This document shows, in pieces, positions 1 through 7,367 of a stretch of 64,000 nt of DNA. Under the pieces are notes generated by a model. The model was not told the origin of the DNA and ran no database searches. It saw only the letters and a list, made by a program, of their open reading frames with translations. A program made the position numbers and the translations under genes. The DNA is from Pseudonocardia benzenivorans CB1190 (GTDB lineage: Bacteria; Actinomycetota; Actinomycetes; Mycobacteriales; Pseudonocardiaceae), in contig NC_015312.1 in assembly GCF_000196675.2 (NCBI RefSeq), positions 3,534,001-3,598,000 on the forward strand. Reading direction: 5' to 3'. Each line of letters starts with the position of its first letter. The stretch's first letter is position 1.

Positions 1-144
1 CTCCACCTGGGCGAGCCCTTCCGCCGAGCGGGCCGCGAGCACGAGCGTGGCGCCCTCCCGGGCGAACGCGAGGGCGACGGCCCGGCCGATCCCGCGCGAT
101 GCTCCCGTCACCAGAACCACTTTGTCCGCGAACGTTGTGATCAT
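1..144 (-). CDS. SDR family oxidoreductase, N-terminal part (runs off the left edge)
   Basis: Only the first 48 codons are present. They start MITTFADKVVLVTGASRG and contain the TGxxxGIG nucleotide-binding motif of short-chain dehydrogenases at residues 14-20, so an NAD(P)-dependent alcohol/ketone oxidoreductase is the safe call; the catalytic Ser-Tyr-Lys lie outside the window. The ATG is preceded by a strong AAGGAGG ribosome site 6 bases upstream. The gene lies downstream of the marR-type gene on the same strand, and an operator-like palindrome sits just before its ribosome site, so control by that regulator is likely (inference). The substrate cannot be told from this fragment. Confidence 0.85.
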   Translation of the reverse strand, partial: MITTFADKVVLVTGASRGIGRAVALAFAREGATLVLAARSAEGLAQVE

Positions 145-160
145 GAGCTCCTCCTTGGTG

Positions 161-172
161 TATATACAACAT
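161..172. promoter_or_regulatory. Candidate MarR operator in front of the SDR gene
   Basis: The minus strand reads GTTGTATATACA, containing the perfect palindrome TGTATATACA (161-170). It ends about 17 bases upstream of the SDR start. An almost identical copy, GTTGTAGATACA, lies at 680-691 in front of the marR-type gene. A/T-rich palindromes of this kind are typical MarR-family sites and stand out in this GC-rich DNA. Confidence 0.55.
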
Positions 173-229
173 GTGCGTGCGACGTCGGGTCGGCGCGCAG
201 GACTCGGTGCGCCGCTGTCGCCCGGCGGG

Positions 230-670
230 TCAGCGGGTCGGCGGGTATCCCAGGTCGGCCGCCATCTCCTGCATCGCCAGGACGCCGGCCGTCCCGAGCA
301 GCTCCGCAGCCTGCTCCTGGGCGCGCCGCCACGCGGGGACCACGGACTCGATCTTGGCGCGGCCCGCCGGGGTGATCGCGACCTCACGGACGCCCTTCGC
401 GTCCGACGAGCAGGCCTCGATCCAGCCGTGCCGCATGAGCAGTCCCAGGTTCCTGCTGACCGTGGACCGCTCCAGCTGCAGCGTCGCGCCGAGCGTCGCG
501 GGCGGGCAGGGGCCGATCCGGCCGAGCGCGGCCAGGAGGTTGAGCTGGGCGATGGTCACGCCGTGGCCGTCGAGCGCCCCGTCGTAGAGCGCCGTCACGG
601 CCCGCCCGATCAGGCGGACGCGGACCGCCAGGCAGTCCTGCACGATCTCCTCGATCGACGAGCTGCTCAC
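230..670 (-). CDS. MarR-family transcriptional regulator
   Basis: A 146-residue protein of normal MarR length. The region around residues 40-100 (ITIAQLNLLAALGRIG ... TLQLERSTVSRNLGLLMRHG) is a winged helix-turn-helix with a recognition helix in the ERSTVSRNLGLL stretch, followed by the wing. MarR proteins are dimers that usually repress their own gene and neighbours until a small ligand binds. The start is GTG with GGAG upstream. The downstream gene on the same strand encodes an SDR, and both genes have a near-identical operator-like motif in their leaders. The ligand is unknown. Confidence 0.9.
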   Translation of the reverse strand: MSSSSIEEIVQDCLAVRVRLIGRAVTALYDGALDGHGVTIAQLNLLAALGRIGPCPPATLGATLQLERSTVSRNLGLLMRHGWIEACSSDAKGVREVAITPAGRAKIESVVPAWRRAQEQAAELLGTAGVLAMQEMAADLGYPPTR

Positions 671-679
671 CGCTCCAGT

Positions 680-691
680 GTTGTAGATACA
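680..691. promoter_or_regulatory. Candidate MarR autoregulatory operator
   Basis: GTTGTAGATACA lies 10-21 bases upstream of the GTG of the marR-type gene, overlapping where its promoter or leader must be. It differs by one base from the copy at 161-172. Two such copies in one small unit argue for binding by the regulator encoded between them. Confidence 0.55.
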
Positions 692-830
692 TCATGCGGG
701 GGTCAAGTCCGGTCGCCGCGGATCCCTGCTCCGCACCCCCGCGACGCGCCGGCCGGTGTCGGTGCCTGCCGCTACGGTCGACTCAGTGTCAGGGTGGGAT
801 TGCCGCTGTTGCGGTGGTTGGGATCCTGGC

Positions 831-960
831 CGGTGGTGATCTGGCTCCTACGGTCGGTGCCGCCCCTGTGTGGGGTTGGAGTGCATGCGTTGTGCCGATC
901 ACCGCTGGTCAGGGCCGACCGGCGTGACTTGATAGGAGCGTGGCCGCGCCCCCACTGAGA
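831..960 (+). ncRNA. Candidate IS110 bridge RNA region
   Basis: This noncoding stretch lies just upstream of the transposase. GGTGATC (835-841) pairs with GATCACC (897-903), enclosing a CCCC/GGGG hairpin (863-875). Farther on, CTTGATAGGAGC (928-939) closely resembles the right-end junction CTTGACATAGGAGC (2077-2090), as a donor-guide sequence would. Bridge RNAs of this kind are established for IS110 relatives such as IS621. The exact ends and fold here are inference. The rest of the gene-free stretch 692-1004 shows nothing else I can support. Confidence 0.35.
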
Positions 961-1004
961 CGTGTCCGCCGGCCGGCCCAGCCGTCCCTCCGAGATGAGA
1001 AGAG

Positions 1005-2081
1005 GTGACGCCACCCATGGTGGTGCTGGGAGTCGACGTCCACAAGGACACCCACACGACGGTCGCGGTCGACGAGATCGGCCGCGAGATCGGGCAGAAG
1101 ACCGTACCCGCCCGCGATCGCGGCCATGCCGCCTTGGTGCGCTGGGCCCGGGCACACCACCCGGGCGGGCGGATGTGGGCGATCGAGGACTGCCGCCACG
1201 TCTCGACCCGGCTGGAACGGGCGCTGCTGTCCGCGGGTGAGCGGGTGGTGCGGGTCCCGCCCAAGCTGATGGCCGGAGCCCGGGCCGCTGCCCGCACCCG
1301 GGGCAAGTCCGACCCGATCGACGCGCTGGCCATCGCCCGCGCCGCGCTGCGCGAGCCCGACCTGCCCGCCGCCGAGCACGACCGGACCTCGCGGGAGTTG
1401 AAGCTGCTGGTCGACCATCGTGAGGACCTCGTCGCCGAGCGGACCCGGATGCAGAACCGGGTGCGCTGGCACCTGCACGAGCTCGACCCCGACCTCGACA
1501 TTCCCTCCCGCGGCCTGGACCGGCTGCGCGTGCTGGACCGGTTGCTGGCCTGGCTGGGCCAGCACCCTCCGGCGCCGCAGTCGCAGATGGTGGCGCGGAT
1601 CGCCGCCGAGCTGCTGGCCGACATCCGCGCGGTCACGGTGCGGGTCAACGCGCTGGAGCGGGAGCTGTCACGGCTGGTCGAGCAGGTCGCGCCGCAGCTG
1701 CAGGCCGTGCCCGGGGTGGCCGGACTGACCGCGGCAAAAATCATTGGTGAGGTGGCGAACATGTCCCGGTTTCGGTCCGAGGCCTGTTTCGCCATGCACG
1801 CCGGCGTGGCGCCGATACCGGCATCGTCGGGGCGCACGAACCGTCACCGCCTCGCCCGCGGCGGGAACCGGCAGCTCAACGCTGCGCTACACCGGATCGC
1901 GGTCACCCAGGCCCGCCTGCCCGACACTCCCGGCCGCACCTACTACCAGCGACGGCTCGAGATGGGGAACACGAAGATGGAAGCCCTGCGCGCCCTCAAA
2001 CGACGCCTCGCCCGCGTCGTGTTCAACCTCCTGCACACCACCACAAGCACAACGACCGGTCCCCAACCGGTCGCCGCTTGA
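1005..2081 (+). CDS. IS110-family transposase (DEDD recombinase)
   Basis: A 358-residue transposase. The N-terminal RuvC-like DEDD domain opens with VVLGVDVHKDTHTTVAVDE. The C-terminal Transposase_20 domain runs from about residue 230 (LQAVPGVAGLTAAKIIGEV) through the conserved block with the nucleophilic-serine region IPASSGRTNRH and GNRQLNAALHRIAV. Length and both domains look intact, so it may be active. A GTG at 1005 and an ATG at 1017 are both possible starts; the family usually begins near MVVLGVDVHKD, which favours 1017, with AGAGGTGA as ribosome site. The AraC regulator gene begins only 15 bases beyond the stop. Confidence 0.93.
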   Translation: MTPPMVVLGVDVHKDTHTTVAVDEIGREIGQKTVPARDRGHAALVRWARAHHPGGRMWAIEDCRHVSTRLERALLSAGERVVRVPPKLMAGARAAARTRGKSDPIDALAIARAALREPDLPAAEHDRTSRELKLLVDHREDLVAERTRMQNRVRWHLHELDPDLDIPSRGLDRLRVLDRLLAWLGQHPPAPQSQMVARIAAELLADIRAVTVRVNALERELSRLVEQVAPQLQAVPGVAGLTAAKIIGEVANMSRFRSEACFAMHAGVAPIPASSGRTNRHRLARGGNRQLNAALHRIAVTQARLPDTPGRTYYQRRLEMGNTKMEALRALKRRLARVVFNLLHTTTSTTTGPQPVAA

Positions 2082-2095
2082 CATAGGAGCAACAC

Positions 2096-2809
2096 GTGAC
2101 CGGATACCGCGAGGTCCCGGCGCCGCCGTCGCTGCGTCCGGGGGTCGAGTGCGGCTGGCGGGTCGACGTGCCCGCCGACGCCGCGGTCTCGTCGGGCACG
2201 GTGCTGCCCGACGGGTGCATGGACCTCGTGTGGCTCGACGGGTGCGTCGTCGTCGCCGGGCCCGACACCGCCGCCCACGCCGTCACCCGCTCCCCCGGCT
2301 CGGCCACCGCAGGGTTGCGCCTGCGCCCCGGGGTCGCGCCCACCCTGCTCGGCGTACCGGCCACCGCGCTGCGCGACCAGCGGGTGCCGCTCACCGAGCT
2401 CAACCCGCTCGCGGCACGCAGGACGACGGAGCGGGTCGCGGCCGGGACCGACCCGCTGAGCGCGCTGGCCCGGCTCACCCGCGATCTCCGGGCCGACCGC
2501 GGTGCCCCCGACCCGGCCGTCCGCGTCGCCGCCCGGCACATCGCCGCCGGCCGCTCGGTCGCCGACACCGCCGAGGCCCTGGGGTGGACCGTCCGCACCC
2601 TGCACCGCCGCGCCGGGGCCGCGTTCGGCTACGGGCCCGCGACGTTGCGCCGCGTGCTGCGCTTCCGCGCCGCCGTCGCCCTCCTGGCGGCGGGGCGGGC
2701 GCCCGCGGACGTGGCGGCCACGGCGGGCTACGCCGACCAGCCGCACCTGCACCGCGAGGTGCGCGACCTCGCGGGCACGACCGTCGGCGCGTTGCGGCGG
2801 ACTCCCTGA
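2096..2809 (+). CDS. AraC-family transcriptional regulator
   Basis: A 237-residue protein. Residues 1-110 resemble the N-terminal sensory domain found on small actinobacterial AraC proteins (VLPDGCMDLVWLDG, then a glycine/proline-rich barrel). Residues 140-235 form the double helix-turn-helix DNA-binding domain: RSVADTAEALGWTVRTLHRR as the first and APADVAATAGYADQPHLHRE as the second. It starts at GTG with TAGGAGC immediately upstream, and that ribosome site abuts the right end of the IS110 element. The insertion must therefore have replaced or displaced its native promoter, unless the element supplies one. The target genes are unknown. Confidence 0.85.
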   Translation: MTGYREVPAPPSLRPGVECGWRVDVPADAAVSSGTVLPDGCMDLVWLDGCVVVAGPDTAAHAVTRSPGSATAGLRLRPGVAPTLLGVPATALRDQRVPLTELNPLAARRTTERVAAGTDPLSALARLTRDLRADRGAPDPAVRVAARHIAAGRSVADTAEALGWTVRTLHRRAGAAFGYGPATLRRVLRFRAAVALLAAGRAPADVAATAGYADQPHLHREVRDLAGTTVGALRRTP

Positions 2810-2857
2810 CCGGGGACCCCACACCGCGCCGGTGACTCCGCCGGTGACTCCGCGGAC

Positions 2858-2874
2858 GGCCCGGCTGCCGGGCC
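2858..2874. terminator. Hairpin between converging AraC and VOC genes
   Basis: GGCCCGG-CTG-CCGGGCC forms a perfect 7-base-pair stem with a 3-base loop in the short space between two converging genes. There is no T-run, as is usual for actinobacterial terminators. Confidence 0.45.
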
Positions 2875-2893
2875 GGGACTCCCGGCGCCGGGG

Positions 2894-3304
2894 TCAGCCG
2901 ACCGTCGGGAGCGGCGCGAACAGGTCGACGCCGTTGCCGTCGGGGTCGAGCACGGTGGCGTAGCGCTGCCCCCAGAACGCGTCGAACGGCGCCAGCTCCC
3001 CGCGGTGCCCCGCTGCGGTGAGCTCGGCGTAGGCGGCGTCGACGGCGGCCGGGTCGTCGAGCAGGAACGCCAGGCCGATCCGGCCACCACCCGACGCGGG
3101 GGCAACCCAGTCGGGATGGAACGAACGGATCGTCGCCTCGGAGTCGAACGCCAGCCGCACGCCCCCGGGCAGGGCCACCTCGACGTGCGGCTCGGCGTCG
3201 GCGCCGTCGGGGACGGCGACCCCGAGCAGCCGGTAGAAGGCCAGCGCGGCGGCCATGTCCGCGGTGACGATGCCGACGACGTCCAGACGTGCGCAGATGC
3301 TCAT
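2894..3304 (-). CDS. VOC (glyoxalase/bleomycin-resistance fold) protein
   Basis: A 136-residue single VOC module pair: residues 6-50 (LDVVGIVTADMAAALAFYRL) and 75-132, ending in the signature VLDPDGNGVDLFAPL. The family uses a metal bound at the barrel mouth for isomerase, extradiol dioxygenase or drug-binding roles; this small cytosolic version is not assignable to a reaction. The start is the ATG at 3304. The longer open frame upstream of it overlaps the divergent LAL regulator and is not real. It is transcribed divergently from the LAL gene across about 70 bases. Confidence 0.85.
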   Translation of the reverse strand: MSICARLDVVGIVTADMAAALAFYRLLGVAVPDGADAEPHVEVALPGGVRLAFDSEATIRSFHPDWVAPASGGGRIGLAFLLDDPAAVDAAYAELTAAGHRGELAPFDAFWGQRYATVLDPDGNGVDLFAPLPTVG

Positions 3305-3374
3305 GGGAGCCGACGGTAGGACCGGCCGCCGCGGCCCGTCGTGAACGGATCGGACACCTGCCACACTTCCGGGC

Positions 3375-6170
3375 GTGCCGCTCGTGGGCCGGGAGTCCGA
3401 GACCGCCGCGCTGAGGGCCGCGCTCGACGACTGCCGGGCCGGCATCGGCACCACCGTGCTGCTCGCGGGCGAGCCGGGCATCGGCAAGACGACGCTCGCC
3501 GGCGCCGTCGCGGGCTGGGCCCGCGAGGCCGGGACGGTCGTCCTCACCGGGCGGACCGGGCCCGAGATCGGGACGCCCCCGTTGTGGCCGTGGTGGCAGG
3601 TGCTGCACGGCCGCCCCGAGCACGACGTCCTCGCCGCGCTCCCCGAGGCCGACGGCGACGTCGCCGCGCTGCGCGGGCAGCGGTTGCGCGCCTTCGAGAC
3701 CGTCGCCCGCGGCCTGCAGGACCGGCCCGGCGGGACCGTCGTCGTCCTGGAGGACCTGCACTGGGCCGACGAGGCCACCCTCGCGTTGCTCGCCCACGTC
3801 ACCGGGCGCCCCGGCGTGCTCGCCGTCGGCACCTACCGCAGCACCGAACGGCCGCCCGCACTGCGGGCCGGTCTCGTCGCGCTCGACCGGGCCGGGGCTC
3901 GCCGGCTCGACCTGCGGACGTGGAGCGGCGCCGAGATCGCCGCGGTCGCCGCCGACGTACACCCCGGGTGGCGGCCGGTGCTGCTGGAGCTGTCGGGCGG
4001 GGTCCCGCTGCACGTCCGCGAGCTCGTCGCGACGCTCCGCGCGGCCGGTCTCGCCGACAGCCCGCCCGCCCGGCCCGGCTGGCCGCTCGGGATCCCCGCG
4101 AGTCTCGCCGACATCACCGCCGAGCGGCTCTCGCGGCTCTCCCCCACCGCCCGCGAGGCCGTCGGGGCGGCCGCCGTCGCCGGCGACGCCGTGGGCTGTG
4201 CCGAGCTCGCCGCGCTGTGCGGGCTCGGTGCCGACGACGCGCTGGCCGCCCTGGACGAGGCCGCCGGGGCCGGGCTGCTCGTCGCGAGCGGACCGGCACC
4301 CGACCGGCACGCCTTCCCGCACGCGCTGTTGCGCGACGCCGTCTACGCCGGGCTGCCCGCCGGTCGCCGGGTCGCGGTGCACCGGGCGGCGGCCGCCGCC
4401 GTCGCCGCGGGCACCATGCCCGGGGAGCCGGTGACGCACCTGCTCGCATCGGCGACCGACGAGCCGTCCCGGGCCGCCGCGGTCCGGGCGTGCCTCGCGG
4501 CCGCGGCCGGCTCCCGGGCCGTCCCCGACCGCGCCGCGGCGGTCCTCGACGCCGCGCTCGCGCTGCCCGGCGTCGCCGACGCCGACCGGTGCGCCCTGCT
4601 GCTGGCCGCCGCGGAGGCCGAGTTCGCCGCGGGGCTCGCCGAGGCGGCGAACCACCGGTGCACGACCGCGGCCGACCTCGCCGCGGGGCTCGACGGCCCG
4701 GCCCGTGCGGCGGTGCTCGCCCGGGCGAGCCTCGTCGTCAGGGGACTGGGCGGGCCGGTCAACACGACGGTCCTCGAGCTGGCCGGACGCGCCCTGTCCG
4801 CGCTCGCCGCCCACACCCCCGACGACGACGCCACGCGCGCCCGCGTCCTCGCGCAGCGCGCGCTGGCCGCCGCCGACGTCCTCGGGTTCGACGAGCTCGG
4901 CGACGACCCGGCCGAGGCGTTCCGGCTCGCCGAGCGCAGCGGCGACGGGCTGGCCCTCTTCGACGCGCTGCGGGCGCGCCAGCATGCCGCCAGCGGCCCC
5001 GACGGCGTCGCCGAGCGGCTCGAGATCGCCCGTCGGATGGCCGGGCTCACGCACCCGGCCGACGCCGGGCTGTGGGGCTCGATCTGGCGTATCGACGCGG
5101 CCCTCCAGCTCGGGACGATCGAGACCGTCGACGGCGAGCTGGCCCGGCTGGCGGTGCTCGCCGAGCAGCTCGGCTGGCCGCTGGCGCACTGGCACCGGCA
5201 CCGGATGACCGCGGCCGTCGCGCTGCTGCAGGGCCGATTCGTCGAGGCCGAGGAGGCCGCCGACACCGCGCTGGACTGGGCGCGCCGGACCGAGGACCGC
5301 AGCGCGGTCGCGATCGACACCGCGTTCCGCACCGAGCTGCACCGGCTGCAGGGACGGGCCGGCGAGCTCGTGCCCGCGCTCGAGGACGCGGCCCGGCACG
5401 CGGGAACGATGCCGATCTTCCAGGCGCACGCCGGTTCCATGCTCGCCGCCGTCGGCGACACCGTCGGCGCCCGGTACTGGCTCGACCGGCTGCGACCGGT
5501 GCTCGAGGACCTCCCTCACGACGGACGTTGGCTCCCGACCGTCGCGTCGACCGCCCAGCTCGGCGCCGACCTCGGCGACACCGACGTCGCGGCGGTGTGC
5601 GCCCGGCTGCTGGCGCCGTACGCGGGCTACTTCATCGCGGGTGGCTCGGGGTCCGTGCGCTGCGACGGATCGGTCTCCCGCGTCCTCGGCGTCGCGACGG
5701 CCGCCGCCGGGTCGCGCGACGAGGCGATCCGCCACCTCGAGGCCGCCGTCGTCGCCGAGGACAGGGCGGGCGCGCTCCCCTACCGGACCATGTCGGAGAT
5801 CGCGCTGGCCGGCCTGCTCGTCCAGGACCCCGCGCGGCTCGACCTCGCGAGGCTCGACGCCGCGGCGGGGCATGCGGAGCGGGCCGCGGCGACGGCCCGG
5901 CGGCTGGGCATGCCCGAGGAGCTGTGCCGGGCCGACGGCGTCCTCGTCACGATCCGGCGGGCCCGTCAGGACCGCACCGGGCTCACCCCCCGCGAGCGCG
6001 AGATCACCACGCTGCTGGCCGAGGGCCGGACGAACCGCGAGATCGCCGGCCGGCTCGTCCTGTCCGAGCGGACGGTCGAGTCGCACGTCGCCAACGTGCT
6101 GGGCAAGCTCGGCCTCGCCCGGCGGGCCCAGGTGGCGGGGTGGGTGGCCGAGCACGGGCCGGTTCGGTAG
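3375..6170 (+). CDS. LAL-type (large ATP-binding) LuxR-family regulator
   Basis: A 931-residue protein, the usual size for the MalT/LAL class. Residues 1-9 (PLVGRESE) open an AAA ATPase domain with Walker A GEPGIGKTT at 32-40 and Walker B VVVLEDLHWAD at about 121-131. The middle 450 residues are alanine-rich helical repeats of the TPR type. The last 62 residues are a LuxR helix-turn-helix (LTPREREITTLLAEGRTN ... SERTVESHVANVLGKL). Such proteins are ATP-dependent activators that often control a nearby pathway. The start is GTG. The next two genes, on the same strand, are possible targets or simply neighbours. Confidence 0.92.
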   Translation: MPLVGRESETAALRAALDDCRAGIGTTVLLAGEPGIGKTTLAGAVAGWAREAGTVVLTGRTGPEIGTPPLWPWWQVLHGRPEHDVLAALPEADGDVAALRGQRLRAFETVARGLQDRPGGTVVVLEDLHWADEATLALLAHVTGRPGVLAVGTYRSTERPPALRAGLVALDRAGARRLDLRTWSGAEIAAVAADVHPGWRPVLLELSGGVPLHVRELVATLRAAGLADSPPARPGWPLGIPASLADITAERLSRLSPTAREAVGAAAVAGDAVGCAELAALCGLGADDALAALDEAAGAGLLVASGPAPDRHAFPHALLRDAVYAGLPAGRRVAVHRAAAAAVAAGTMPGEPVTHLLASATDEPSRAAAVRACLAAAAGSRAVPDRAAAVLDAALALPGVADADRCALLLAAAEAEFAAGLAEAANHRCTTAADLAAGLDGPARAAVLARASLVVRGLGGPVNTTVLELAGRALSALAAHTPDDDATRARVLAQRALAAADVLGFDELGDDPAEAFRLAERSGDGLALFDALRARQHAASGPDGVAERLEIARRMAGLTHPADAGLWGSIWRIDAALQLGTIETVDGELARLAVLAEQLGWPLAHWHRHRMTAAVALLQGRFVEAEEAADTALDWARRTEDRSAVAIDTAFRTELHRLQGRAGELVPALEDAARHAGTMPIFQAHAGSMLAAVGDTVGARYWLDRLRPVLEDLPHDGRWLPTVASTAQLGADLGDTDVAAVCARLLAPYAGYFIAGGSGSVRCDGSVSRVLGVATAAAGSRDEAIRHLEAAVVAEDRAGALPYRTMSEIALAGLLVQDPARLDLARLDAAAGHAERAAATARRLGMPEELCRADGVLVTIRRARQDRTGLTPREREITTLLAEGRTNREIAGRLVLSERTVESHVANVLGKLGLARRAQVAGWVAEHGPVR

Positions 6171-6272
6171 CGACGTCCGTAGCGGCACGGATCCGCATCG
6201 CCTCGGACCGCGCGACGGTGGCTCCCGACGGCGGGGCGAGGGCCCCGTCCACCACCGCTCCGGAGGTCGCCG

Positions 6273-6758
6273 ATGTTCGCCACCATGCTCCCGCCCGCCG
6301 CGACGTCCCCGGCGCCGGCCGCCGAGGAGATCGCGCTGCGCCAGATCGCCGGACCGCGCGAGGTCGTCCTGCGGCTGCACGACGCCGCGGGCGACCCCGG
6401 CGCCGAGGCCTACGTCGTCGAGGCCGACGACGTCGTCGGCCCGGCGGGTGGGAAGGCCGCGATCGCCTCGGTGGTGACGTTCACCGGGCCGATGTCCCCC
6501 GCGGTCAAGCAGGCGGCGGACCGGGCGGAGCGGGACCGGATCGGACCGGAGATGGCCGCCCACGCCACGAGCACCGTCCGGGTGCTGCGGCTGTGGCAGC
6601 CCGAACGCCGCCGCAAGGTCGTGGTCGTCATGACCGTCGACCAACCGGCACTGGAGAGCGGCTTCCGCCGGATCACGACGATGGAGCTGCTGCCGGGCGA
6701 GGACCCGGCCCTGCTCCCGGGCCCCGACCACGTCGAGATCTTCGAGGTGTCGTCGTGA
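6273..6758 (+). CDS. Unrecognised 161-residue protein
   Basis: I do not recognise this family. It is a soluble-looking alpha/beta protein (REVVLRLHDAAGDPGAEAYVV early, and KVVVVMTVDQPALESGFRRI near the end), without a convincing signal peptide, membrane segment or cysteine motif. A good GGAGG lies before the ATG. Its stop overlaps the GTG of the following YceI gene by GTGA, so the two are translationally coupled and probably work together. The gene is positioned 100 bases after the LAL regulator on the same strand. Its base composition matches its neighbours. Confidence 0.7.
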   Translation: MFATMLPPAATSPAPAAEEIALRQIAGPREVVLRLHDAAGDPGAEAYVVEADDVVGPAGGKAAIASVVTFTGPMSPAVKQAADRAERDRIGPEMAAHATSTVRVLRLWQPERRRKVVVVMTVDQPALESGFRRITTMELLPGEDPALLPGPDHVEIFEVSS

Positions 6759-7285
6759 CCGCGCGCCCGGCACCGACGGTCCACGACGGCTCGGGGGTGC
6801 GCGGGGTCGCCCCCGGCCGGCACCGGATCGCACCGACGCGCAGCACGCTCGCGTTCCGGGTCCGGGAGTTCGGCATGGTCACGGTCACCGGCACGTTCGC
6901 CGTGCTCGACGGGGAGGCCGTGGTCACCGACGGCGTCGCGCGGGTACGTGTCGTCGCCGACGCCGGGTCGTTCACCACCGGCAACCGGCGCCGTGACGCC
7001 GACGTCCGCGGCCACCGGTTCCTCGACGCCGCCACCTTCCCGGAGCTGACCTGGACCGGCGAGCTCGCCGACGGGACGACGACGGCGCCCGGCACGCTGC
7101 GGGTGCGCGACGTCGAGACACCCACTGCTGTCGAGGTCGCCGCCGTCGAGTCGGGCCGCGGCGTGACCCGGGTCCGGGCCTGGATGGTCGTCGACCGGTG
7201 TGCGGCGGGGGTGCCCGCAGGCCGGCTGATCGTGGCCCGGACCCTCGACGTCGACGCGGACCTGACGCTGCTGCGCGTCGCCTGA
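6755..7285 (+). CDS. YceI-family lipid-binding protein
   Basis: A 176-residue protein with the YceI pattern: APGRHRIAPTRSTLAFRVRE (the opening strand), then GTFAVLDGEAVV, SFTTGNRRRDADVRG and FLDAATFPELTWTG. YceI proteins are beta-barrels that bind polyprenoid or other long-chain lipids. The usual secreted form has a signal peptide; this one has none, as is common for the actinobacterial cytosolic form. The GTG start overlaps the stop of the preceding gene (GTGA). The frame is open far upstream of that GTG, but it is antisense or out of frame to the LAL gene and not coding. Confidence 0.85.
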   Translation: MTARPAPTVHDGSGVRGVAPGRHRIAPTRSTLAFRVREFGMVTVTGTFAVLDGEAVVTDGVARVRVVADAGSFTTGNRRRDADVRGHRFLDAATFPELTWTGELADGTTTAPGTLRVRDVETPTAVEVAAVESGRGVTRVRAWMVVDRCAAGVPAGRLIVARTLDVDADLTLLRVA

Positions 7286-7296
7286 CCACCCGCGCG

Positions 7297-7330
7297 GACG
7301 GGCCCGCCGGATCGCTCCGGCGGGCCCGTC
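7297..7330. terminator. Strong hairpin between the converging YceI and arc genes
   Basis: A perfect 15-base-pair inverted repeat (7297-7311 with 7316-7330) closes on the 4-base loop TCGC. It lies between two converging stop codons and can serve both strands. No T-run follows, which is typical of this phylum. Confidence 0.8.
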
Positions 7331-7367
7331 TCGCGGACAGGTGCGGACGTACTGACGCGAACCGCGG

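Larger units (their letters stand above)
780..2090 (+). mobile_element. IS110-family insertion sequence (ends approximate)
   Basis: The element consists of a single DEDD-type transposase gene (1005-2081), a noncoding left part of roughly 200 bases, and a very short right part. IS110 elements lack terminal inverted repeats and usually make no target duplication, so the ends cannot be fixed by eye. The right end must lie between the stop at 2081 and the AraC gene start at 2096. The left end is somewhere between the MarR operator at 691 and about 830. The noncoding left part is where the IS110 group is known to encode its bridge RNA. Confidence 0.75.

Noticed and set aside
47..958. A plus-strand open frame across the SDR, MarR and IS left end
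   Set aside because: It is antisense to SDR and MarR and crosses the IS boundary; no domain.
2475..6833. A minus-strand open frame of 1452 codons
   Set aside because: It is antisense to the LAL regulator and its neighbours. Its Arg/Gly/Pro-rich content is what a high-GC shadow frame gives, and no domain is visible.
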